Position numbers and translations under genes: made by a program. The notes under the pieces are model-generated. The model worked only from the letters and a program-made list of their open reading frames with translations. It had not been told where the DNA came from and made no database searches. A stretch of 64,000 nucleotides of DNA from Actinomycetota bacterium (GTDB taxonomy: Bacteria > Actinomycetota > Actinomycetes > S36-B12 > UBA10799), in NCBI GenBank assembly GCA_020636995.1, contig JACJWU010000005.1, forward strand, positions 248,001-312,000, given 5' to 3'. Shown here in pieces: positions 58,164 to 64,000 of the stretch (position 1 is its first letter; every line of letters starts with the position of its first letter).

Positions 58164-58238
58164 GGGAGGTCACCACGAACATGGGAACCCGTCCCCTGGC
58201 CTGTCGACCCCATGGATCCCAGGTGTAACAGTGGGGAC

Positions 58239-59603
58239 GTGACCGAACCAGACGACCGCGATGCACTCCTCGATCTCGCAGCCAGGCACGCCAAGGACTA
58301 TCTCGATGGCGTGGGGGACCGACCGGTGCCACCGGCCTCCGGCACCGACGACCTGCTGGCCGCGTTCGCGCAACCGCTGGGGACAACCGGCCGCGATCCG
58401 CGTCAGGTGATCGAGGACCTCGTGGCCAACGCCGAGCCCGGCCTGACCGCGATGAGCTCACCCCGCTTCTTCGGCTTCGTCATCGGCGGCACGTACCCTG
58501 TGGCTCTCGCCGCAGACTGGCTCACGGGCGCCTGGGACCAGAACGTCGGACTTCGCGAGGTGACCCCCGCGCACAGTGCCGCCCGCGAGGCGGTCGAAGG
58601 TTGGTTGACCGGACTCCTCGGGCTGCCCGAGGGCACCACGATGGGCACCGTCACCGGCGGTCTCATGGCGAACTTCACCGGTCTCGCGGCCGGTCGCCAC
58701 GCCGTCCTCGCCCGTGCCGGGTGGGACGTCGAGGCCAGCGGGTTGCAGGGCGCGCCACGGGTCCGTGTGCTGGTCGGCGAGGAACGCCACGACACCGTCG
58801 ACCTTGCCCTGCGATACCTCGGTCTCGGCGAACCCGAAGCGGTGCCCGCCGACGATCAAGGGCGGATCCGCGTTGATGCTCTGGCCGACGCGCTGACCGA
58901 CGAGCCGACGATCCTCGCGCTGCAGGCCGGCAATGTGCACTCGGGTGCGTTCGACGACTTCGCCGCCGCGATCCCGCTGGCCCACGAGCACGACGCCTGG
59001 GTCCACATCGACGGCGCCTTCGGCCTGTGGGCAGCCGCCTCCCCGCGGACCCGCCACCTGGTCGCAGGTTTCGAGGCCGCCGACTCCTGGGCCACCGACG
59101 CCCACAAGACCCTCAACGTCCCCTACGACTCGGGGCTTGCGTTCGTCGCCAACAGCACAGCGCACAGGGCGGCACTGGGGATCCACGCGCCGTACCTGAT
59201 CCACAGCAAAGGGGCGCCGGATCCGATGGAACTCGGGCCCGAGTTCTCCCAGCGTGGCCGCGCCTTCCCCCTGTGGGCGGCGCTGCAGTACCTGGGCCGC
59301 GACGGCGTGGCCGAGCTCGTCGACCGGATGGTGCATCACGCGCGGACCTTCGCCGATGGGGTGCGGGCGATGGGCGGGGAGGTCCTCAACGACGTCGTCT
59401 TCACCCAGGTCTGCACCGCCTGGGGTGACGACGCCAAGACGGCCGAGGTGGAGCGACGACTGCTTGCCGACGGCACGGCCTGGATGACCGGGTCGACCTG
59501 GCGGGGCCGCAAAGTGCTGCGGATCGCGGTGAGCAACCACGCGACCACCGACTCCGACGTAGAGCGTGCTTTGCAGGCCCTGGAGGTGGCCGCAAACGGG
59601 TGA
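58239..59603 (+). CDS. PLP-dependent group II decarboxylase family protein
   Basis: A 454-residue aminotransferase-fold enzyme. The cofactor Lys is in SWATDAHKTLNVPYDSG; the pyridine-N Asp is in HDAWVHIDGAFG; the N-terminal region has SPRFFGFVIGGTYPVALAADWL and GTVTGGLMANFTGL. This is the group of glutamate/aromatic/aspartate decarboxylases; the substrate (aspartate, glutamate, tyrosine or another) cannot be read safely. The GTG at 58239 follows GGGGA; an ATG at 58212 is possible. Confidence 0.88.
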   Translation: MTEPDDRDALLDLAARHAKDYLDGVGDRPVPPASGTDDLLAAFAQPLGTTGRDPRQVIEDLVANAEPGLTAMSSPRFFGFVIGGTYPVALAADWLTGAWDQNVGLREVTPAHSAAREAVEGWLTGLLGLPEGTTMGTVTGGLMANFTGLAAGRHAVLARAGWDVEASGLQGAPRVRVLVGEERHDTVDLALRYLGLGEPEAVPADDQGRIRVDALADALTDEPTILALQAGNVHSGAFDDFAAAIPLAHEHDAWVHIDGAFGLWAAASPRTRHLVAGFEAADSWATDAHKTLNVPYDSGLAFVANSTAHRAALGIHAPYLIHSKGAPDPMELGPEFSQRGRAFPLWAALQYLGRDGVAELVDRMVHHARTFADGVRAMGGEVLNDVVFTQVCTAWGDDAKTAEVERRLLADGTAWMTGSTWRGRKVLRIAVSNHATTDSDVERALQALEVAANG

Positions 59604-59634
59604 CGATACCCGTCTGTCCGGACCGCGTCGGGCG

Positions 59635-59698
59635 TAGACTCGAACTGACGGGAGCACCCGTCGCGTGCCCCCGCCGGCCACGTTCGGAGGTGGGGACG
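59635..59698 (+). promoter_or_regulatory. Promoter and leader hairpin of the first secreted-repeat gene
   Basis: TAGACT (59635-59640) fits a -10 box. It is followed by the hairpin GACGGG-AGCA-CCCGTC (59647-59662) and GGAGGTGGGG just before the ATG. The second gene has the same layout at 60491-60553. The hairpin is kept by a change that preserves pairing. Confidence 0.5.
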
Positions 59699-60481
59699 AT
59701 GTACACCGAATTCGCCGTGATCGCCGCGCTTGCGCTTGCGCCGGCCACAGTGCCCGGCCCGGTCAATCCTGAGGATGGAAAGATCGCCGGGTTCACCTAC
59801 GGCGAGGAGGCCAGCAACACCTACCCGGGCTGGCTCGGGACCTTCCCGTGGACCTGGACCTTCTCGATGCAGCACATCGGCTACCCGGGATCGGCGATGG
59901 CTGGCGTCCCGTTCTACCTGCACGCCAACTCATCCATCGTGTCCCCGGACGCCGTCGGCGACCTGATGGTCACCATCGACGAGGACGCCGGCGGTCTTCC
60001 ACTGCGGTACGCACCGAGCGCCGACATGCCGATCAAGTGCTACTACACGCAATTCGACACGGTCATGAGGGTTTCGGAGACCCCCTGCCGCGACAGCGTC
60101 GTGGTCGAGTCCGGCCAGATCCTGGTCTCGAAGCTCGAGCCGATCTCGCCTGGCTTCGGGTTCAGCGTCCTGATCCCCGTCGTCACGGACGCGGCCACCA
60201 GCGGCAACGCCGCCATGACCGCGATGTGGGCAGCGCCGCAGGTCCGGCTGAGCACCGCGAACGTCGTGGCTTCGGTCCCGGTCACCGTTGTTGCCAACCC
60301 AAATCCGCCTCCGGCGTCCAAGCCCGTCACCAAACCGCTGCCCAAGAAGCTCCGCAAATACAAGAAGGTCAAGAGCCTCACCCCCAAGGTCTGCAAAGTG
60401 AAGAAGCGCAAGGTCGTGGTGAAGAAGGCGGGCCTGTGCAAACTCAAGGGCGGCAAGGTCGTCGTGAAGAAGCGCTACTGA
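59699..60481 (+). CDS. Secreted protein with Lys-rich C-terminal tail, copy 1
   Basis: A 260-residue protein starting MYTEFAVIAALALAPATVPG, a short exported N-terminus. The middle (residues 30-200) is a beta-rich domain with Trp/Tyr clusters and three Cys. It ends in a very basic tail of about 50 residues that includes KPLPKKLRKYKKVKSLTPK and two Cys. That tail is identical at the DNA level (157 bp) to the tail of the next gene. Similar VCxV...GxC repeats occur in actinobacterial surface proteins. Function unknown. Confidence 0.72.
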   Translation: MYTEFAVIAALALAPATVPGPVNPEDGKIAGFTYGEEASNTYPGWLGTFPWTWTFSMQHIGYPGSAMAGVPFYLHANSSIVSPDAVGDLMVTIDEDAGGLPLRYAPSADMPIKCYYTQFDTVMRVSETPCRDSVVVESGQILVSKLEPISPGFGFSVLIPVVTDAATSGNAAMTAMWAAPQVRLSTANVVASVPVTVVANPNPPPASKPVTKPLPKKLRKYKKVKSLTPKVCKVKKRKVVVKKAGLCKLKGGKVVVKKRY

Positions 60482-60490
60482 GGACAGGCG

Positions 60491-60553
60491 TACAGTCGAA
60501 ATGGCGGGAGCACCCGTCGGGTTCCCCGCCAGCAACGTTCGGAGGTGGGGACG
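60491..60553 (+). promoter_or_regulatory. Promoter and leader hairpin of the second secreted-repeat gene
   Basis: TACAGT (60491-60496) as -10, the hairpin GGCGGG-AGCA-CCCGTC (60503-60518; one A-U pair replaced by G-U relative to the first copy), and GGAGGTGGGG before the ATG at 60554. The layout copies that of the first gene. Confidence 0.5.
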
Positions 60554-61318
60554 ATGTATACCGAACTCGCTGTAGTCGCAGCGCTGACGCTGGCGCCCGC
60601 CACAGTGCCAGGCCCGATCAATCCCGAAGACGGCAAGATCCCCGGATTCACCTATGGCGCGGAAGCCAGCAACACCTACCTCATTTGGTACAACTGGTCG
60701 GGGCAGGTGTTCCAGAGGTTCCCCTACTCGACCCAACACATCGGGGTGGCGCGCAAACCCACCGTCGGCACTCCGTTCTATCTGCACCTCCACACGGGTG
60801 TGGTCGCTCCCAAGACCTACGCCGAAGGTGTCGTCCTGACCCTCCATCAGGACACCGGTCAGCTTCCGCTGCGCTACTCGCCGAGCAAGGCGATGCCGTT
60901 GCGCTGCTTCCGAACCCAATTCGATCCATTGCAGTCATCCACGGCCATCGCATGCCCCAAGGTTCGAGTGGAGAACTGCAAGTTCGTGGTGAGCAACCTC
61001 GAGCCCCTGTTGCCCGGTTACGCACTCGATATCGAGGTCCCGGTTGTGGTGGACCGTGCAACCAAAGGTGAGGCCGCCATGACGGCCATGTGGGCATCCC
61101 CCAGTTCCGTCCTGGACAGTGCCAACGTTGTCGCGACCGTGCCGGTGACCGTTGCGCGCACCGTCACCAAACCGCTGCCCAAGAAGCTCCGCAAATACAA
61201 GAAGGTCAAGAGCCTCACCCCCAAGGTCTGCAAAGTGAAGAAGCGCAAGGTCGTGGTGAAGAAGGCGGGCCTGTGCAAACTCAAGGGCGGCAAGGTCGTC
61301 GTGAAGAAGCGCTACTGA
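60554..61318 (+). CDS. Secreted protein with Lys-rich C-terminal tail, copy 2
   Basis: A 254-residue paralog of the previous gene. The N-terminus MYTELAVVAALTLAPATVPG and the stretch NPEDGKIPGFTYGAEASNTY are nearly the same. The middle is clearly diverged (only scattered identity). The tail from 61162 to 61318 is identical to 60325-60481 at every base. The pair arose by tandem duplication; the tails have either been converted recently or are under very strong constraint. Confidence 0.72.
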   Translation: MYTELAVVAALTLAPATVPGPINPEDGKIPGFTYGAEASNTYLIWYNWSGQVFQRFPYSTQHIGVARKPTVGTPFYLHLHTGVVAPKTYAEGVVLTLHQDTGQLPLRYSPSKAMPLRCFRTQFDPLQSSTAIACPKVRVENCKFVVSNLEPLLPGYALDIEVPVVVDRATKGEAAMTAMWASPSSVLDSANVVATVPVTVARTVTKPLPKKLRKYKKVKSLTPKVCKVKKRKVVVKKAGLCKLKGGKVVVKKRY

Positions 61319-61359
61319 ACCGAACCGGGCCGACAAGACGATGCCCGACACCTCCGCCA

Positions 61360-61410
61360 CGAAGGTTGAATGGAATCGACCACTGGGTTGTCGTTCTCAT
61401 TCAACCTTCG
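61360..61410. repeat. Hairpin, left copy of the GAAGGTTGAATG family
   Basis: Left arm GAAGGTTGAATGGAATCGAC pairs with right arm GTCGTTCTCATTCAACCTTC over 20 nt (17 of 20 positions), loop CACTGGGTT. It is the same family as the hairpin at 62339-62391, so the two bracket the DUF559 gene. It also stands 42 bp after the second secreted-repeat gene and could terminate it. Confidence 0.8.
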
Positions 61411-61453
61411 GCTGTCCACAGGCCGAATTCACGCTCGGCTGATCTACGCCACG

Positions 61454-62353
61454 ATGAGGCAGGTGCCGCCGAGACTATCCACGAACGTCATCGAACTGCT
61501 CACCGCCCAGTCCAACGTCATCGCGGTGTGGCAACTCGATGACGGCCGTGCCGCACGCCGAGCCCATGCGCTCGGCCACTGGCGTGAACTGACACCCAGG
61601 GTGTACGCCGCCGCGCCATCCGAGCCGACCGAGGAGCAGTTGATTTGGGCGGCGGCGCTGCATGCCGGGCCGCTCGGACGACTCGCTGGGCAGGCCGCGC
61701 TTTTCGGATCCGGGTGGGAGCACGATGTCGCGCGTCCCTTCGACGTCGTAGTGCCCGCCGAACTCAACCCCGGTTGCCCCGAGTGGATCACCCTGCACCG
61801 GACCACCCGGGTGCTGACGTCCCCAAAGGGAGGCATGCCGAGGACGCCGCCCGCGCAGGCGTGCCTCGATGCTGTGGTCTGGTGCCGGACGGATCGCGAG
61901 GCGGTCTTCGTCCTCATCACCGCTCTGAAGGAGAAGGTGGTCGAACCCCCGGACCTACTCAGGGAGCTCAAGAACCGGCCCACCATGCCACGCCGTCACC
62001 TGGTCAGCGAGACGGTCGACGAGTTCACAGGCGGCGCCATGAGCATGGGAGAACTGGACTTCGCGAAGTTGTGTCGCGAGTACGGCATCAGGCCGCCCGA
62101 TCGGCAGGTGCGGCGCAAGAGCGCCCAGGGCACCCGCTTCCTGGACTGCTACTGGGACGCGGAACGGGTGGTCGTCGAGATCGACGGCGCAGGTCATGCC
62201 GACATCGAAGTCATGCGGGACGACCACGAGCGGCAGAACGACGTCGTTCTGCAAGGCGACCGCATCTTCCTACGTGTCTTCACGTGGGTCCTGCGTTACG
62301 AACCGGAGGTCTTCATGTCGCAGCTGGCACAGATCGTCGGGAAGGTTGAATGA
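61454..62353 (+). CDS. DUF559 (VSR-like) endonuclease with AbiEi-like N-terminal domain
   Basis: A 299-residue protein. The N-terminus MRQVPPRLSTNVIELLTAQS resembles the winged-helix of AbiEi-type antitoxins; the C-terminal domain has the VSR-type nuclease residues Asp 231 (RFLDCYWD), Glu 242 and Asp 244 (VVEIDGAGH) and His 248, then DDHERQNDVVLQGDR. No toxin gene is adjacent, and the protein is widely seen in actinobacteria without known function. The frame opens upstream inside the left hairpin, but the ATG at 61454 matches homologous starts. Its last codons and stop lie in the right hairpin. Confidence 0.82.
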   Translation: MRQVPPRLSTNVIELLTAQSNVIAVWQLDDGRAARRAHALGHWRELTPRVYAAAPSEPTEEQLIWAAALHAGPLGRLAGQAALFGSGWEHDVARPFDVVVPAELNPGCPEWITLHRTTRVLTSPKGGMPRTPPAQACLDAVVWCRTDREAVFVLITALKEKVVEPPDLLRELKNRPTMPRRHLVSETVDEFTGGAMSMGELDFAKLCREYGIRPPDRQVRRKSAQGTRFLDCYWDAERVVVEIDGAGHADIEVMRDDHERQNDVVLQGDRIFLRVFTWVLRYEPEVFMSQLAQIVGKVE

Positions 62354-62391
62354 AAACGACCATTCAGTTGTCGTTCTCATTCAACCTTCCC
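62339..62391. terminator. Hairpin containing both stop codons of convergent genes
   Basis: GGGAAGGTTGAATGAAAACGAC (62339-62360) pairs with its inverse at 62370-62391 (21 of 22 positions), loop CATTCAGTT. Both arms encode GKVE followed by a stop: TGA at 62351-62353 for the DUF559 gene and TGA at 62377 (complement) for the MeaB-like gene. It should act in both directions. Same family as the hairpin at 61360. Confidence 0.82.
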
Positions 62392-63282
62392 GAGCCACTC
62401 CACGATCCCGGGCCCGAACTGCGCCTGCGCGGCGTCGAAACCGCCCGCCAGGAGCTCCCGGCCGGCCATGTACCGCCGCCCCGTCGCGCCCCACTCGTCC
62501 TCGACCCACCGGCCGAAGAAGTACTCCTCGCGCTCTGCGTCGCTGTGGCGGGGCTGCACCGCCAGCATCGCCGTCGCAACTTCGTCCACGCCCTCCCCCG
62601 TGCGCGCCGACGTGCGGTAGATGGGAGGCACCTCCTCGTCGAACGGTCGAGCCAGTGACAGCGACGAGCGCAACTGGTAGTAGGACTGGTTGGCCGCCGG
62701 GTCGTCGCACTTGTTGAGGATGAAAGAGTCGGGAATCTCGATGATCCCGGCCTTGAGGAACTGGATCTCGTCGCCGCCGAGCGGCTGCAGCACCAGATAC
62801 ACGTGGTCGGCGAGGTAGCGGATGTCCAGCTCGCTCTGCCCGATCCCGACCGTCTCCACGATCACCACGTCGAACAGTCGCTTCAGCAGTCGCGTGACCT
62901 GGAACGTCGTGGGGGCCAGCCCACCAAGTTCGGCGGCGTTGGACTGGCTGCGGAAGAACGCCCGCTTCTCGCCGGTCGCGAAGCGGGTGCGGGTGCGGTC
63001 GCCGAGCAGGGCCCCGCCGGAGACGTGGCTGGCGGGGTCGACGGCGAGCACCGCCACCGACAGGTCCGACTCGGCGAGCATGGCCGGCACCAGTCGCGCG
63101 ACCAGGCTGCTCTTGCCCGCGCCCGGCGTGCCGGTGATGCCGATCACCGTAGACCGCGCCGGGCCGAGGGCATCGAGGATCTCCGCGCGCTGCCCCGCCG
63201 CTTGCGGCCGGGTGTCCTCGAACACCGAGACCAACTTGGACACCGCGTGCTTGTTCAGCGCACGCGCGGCATCCAGCGTCAT
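62377..63282 (-). CDS. MeaB-like GTPase paired with MeaA
   Basis: A 301-residue G3E GTPase. P-loop GTPGAGKSSLVA, VDPASHVSGGALLGDRTR, Walker B ETVGIGQSELD, base motif LNKCDD (a change from the usual NKAD). It overlaps the mutase gene upstream by 4 nt, so it is the dedicated chaperone of that enzyme rather than of methylmalonyl-CoA mutase. Only about a third of positions match the other MeaB by eye. Its last four codons are in the shared hairpin. Confidence 0.88.
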   Translation of the reverse strand: MTLDAARALNKHAVSKLVSVFEDTRPQAAGQRAEILDALGPARSTVIGITGTPGAGKSSLVARLVPAMLAESDLSVAVLAVDPASHVSGGALLGDRTRTRFATGEKRAFFRSQSNAAELGGLAPTTFQVTRLLKRLFDVVIVETVGIGQSELDIRYLADHVYLVLQPLGGDEIQFLKAGIIEIPDSFILNKCDDPAANQSYYQLRSSLSLARPFDEEVPPIYRTSARTGEGVDEVATAMLAVQPRHSDAEREEYFFGRWVEDEWGATGRRYMAGRELLAGGFDAAQAQFGPGIVEWLGKVE

Positions 63283-64000
63283 CGCGCTTCGAGGATCTCG
63301 ACGATCGACTCCATGATGTCCATCAGTTCGTAGTCCGCAGGGGTGAATACGCGTTTGATCCCCATCGCCTCGAGTTCGGTGGCGTCGGCCGGCGGGATGA
63401 TGCCACCGACCACGACCGCGATGTCCTCGTCGGCGTCCTGCTCGCGCAGGCCCTCGAGGATCTGCTTGGCGAGGTCGATATGCGAACCCGACAGCACCGA
63501 GGCCCCGATCACATCGGCGCCTTCCTCGACCGCGGACTGCACGATCTCATCGGGCGACAGCCGGATCCCGGAGTAGATGACGTCGAAGCCCACGTGCCGG
63601 GCCGACACCGCGATCACCTCGGCGCCGTTGGAGTGCCCGTCCAGACCCGGCTTGCCGACGACGATGCGCGGCCGGTGCCCCATCTGCTCGGCGAGGGTGT
63701 TGATCCGTTCACGCAGCACCTCGACCCGGTCGCCGGTCAGTCCAAGTTGCTGGCCCTCGATGCCGGTGGCCGGGCGGTACTCGCCGAAGACCTCGCGCAG
63801 GGCGCCTGCCCACTCGCCGGTGGTGACGCGGGCCAGCGCGCACTCGATGCTGGGCTCCATCAGGCTGGATCCGTCGCGGGCCGCAGCCTTCAGCGCCTCG
63901 ATCGCCGCCTCGGCGCGCGCGGTGTCGCGACTGGCGCGCGTGTGCTCGAGCCCGGCGATGATCGCCTCAGCCGCCTTGTCGTCGACCTTGAAGATCCCAC
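63279..64000 (-). CDS. meaA: B12-dependent mutase MeaA/ethylmalonyl-CoA mutase (N-terminal part beyond window)
   Basis: The visible C-terminal 240 residues contain the B12 domain: PRIVVGKPGLDGHSNGAEVI (DxHxxG with Asp-Gly-His), then GIRLSPDEIVQSAVEEGADV, ASVLSGSHIDL and VVVGGIIPPADA. This run of motifs distinguishes the MeaA/ethylmalonyl-CoA mutase group from methylmalonyl-CoA mutase (which has QDGHDRG and EEVARQAVE). The reaction is ethylmalonyl-CoA to methylsuccinyl-CoA, part of the ethylmalonyl-CoA pathway for acetate assimilation. The catalytic barrel lies off the right edge. Confidence 0.85.
   Translation of the reverse strand, partial: GIFKVDDKAAEAIIAGLEHTRASRDTARAEAAIEALKAAARDGSSLMEPSIECALARVTTGEWAGALREVFGEYRPATGIEGQQLGLTGDRVEVLRERINTLAEQMGHRPRIVVGKPGLDGHSNGAEVIAVSARHVGFDVIYSGIRLSPDEIVQSAVEEGADVIGASVLSGSHIDLAKQILEGLREQDADEDIAVVVGGIIPPADATELEAMGIKRVFTPADYELMDIMESIVEILEAR

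Noticed and set aside
61370..61453. Earlier start for the DUF559 protein inside the left hairpin
   Set aside because: It would add 28 residues encoded largely by the hairpin; the family-like N-terminus begins at the later ATG.
61454..62353. Toxin-antitoxin pair
   Set aside because: The AbiEi-like N-terminal domain suggests it, but no AbiEii-type nucleotidyltransferase gene is adjacent; the C-terminal domain is a nuclease.

Overview
The window comes from a high-GC chromosome of an actinomycete-type bacterium (Actinomycetota; genus not assignable from sequence alone). The evidence is the strong GC bias at third codon positions, frequent GTG starts, many 4-nt ATGA/GTGA gene overlaps, and families typical of this phylum: a DUF664/DinB mycothiol-type protein, a wax ester synthase/DGAT, DUF2252, DUF2277, CadI, MeaA and MeaB. 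No phage, plasmid origin, rRNA or CRISPR locus is visible. One tRNA gene (tRNA-Lys, anticodon TTT) lies at 37.8 kb.

Layout. 1-15.6 kb: a truncated acyl-CoA dehydrogenase, a MarR regulator with an HXXEE membrane protein, a permease/TIGR03943 pair, a secreted protein, an ABC exporter, an HdeD-like membrane protein, DUF2252, two overlapping patatin-like lipases, a WS/DGAT acyltransferase and a GH13 glucosidase. 15.7-21.6 kb: a large secreted protein, a DUF2510 membrane protein, DinB, an AlkA-type DNA glycosylase, a lipoprotein, DUF302 and acpS. 21.9-27.2 kb: a tight operon for an acyl-CoA synthetase, a 2-oxoacid dehydrogenase (E1 alpha, E1 beta, E2) and a stand-alone acyl carrier protein, convergent with acpS. 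27.6-35 kb: a secreted Asp-rich protein, two MFS transporters, an alpha/beta hydrolase and a twice-frameshifted amidohydrolase. 34.7-37.9 kb: divergent cadI/arsR with readable operators, a NifX-like protein, an IS481-type transposase remnant, DUF389 and tRNA-Lys. 38-46 kb: a secreted subtilase, a secreted alkaline-phosphatase-superfamily enzyme, a VOC protein, PPK2, SRPBCC, a medium-chain reductase and a membrane-anchored AlbA_2-domain protein. 46-52.4 kb: enoyl-CoA hydratase, VanZ-like, 2TM, a trans-acting enoyl reductase-like protein, GNAT, a membrane-anchored sulfoquinovosidase-like GH31 enzyme and a secreted matrixin-like protease. 52.4-64 kb: mutA-mutB-meaB (methylmalonyl-CoA mutase), a PLP decarboxylase, a duplicated pair of secreted proteins with Lys-rich tails, a DUF559 nuclease bracketed by two hairpins, and a second meaB-like gene behind meaA (ethylmalonyl-CoA mutase, entering from the right edge).

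Metabolically the window leans to acyl-CoA chemistry: beta-oxidation-type enzymes, an acyl ligase, an oxoacid dehydrogenase with its own ACP, neutral-lipid synthesis, and two B12-dependent acyl-CoA mutases, each with its own MeaB-type GTPase chaperone.

The most unusual signal is not in the genes. Twelve intergenic sites carry palindromic elements, most of them built as several direct copies of a short unit followed by inverted copies at the same period (19, 31 or 32 nt). At least seven unrelated unit sequences are used. All seven convergent gene junctions that have more than 10 bp of space contain one, and none of the divergent promoter regions does. Two copies of one hairpin family exactly bracket a gene for a VSR-like (DUF559) endonuclease. 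This suggests a modular 3'-end/terminator or REP-like repeat system, possibly spread by DUF559 nucleases.
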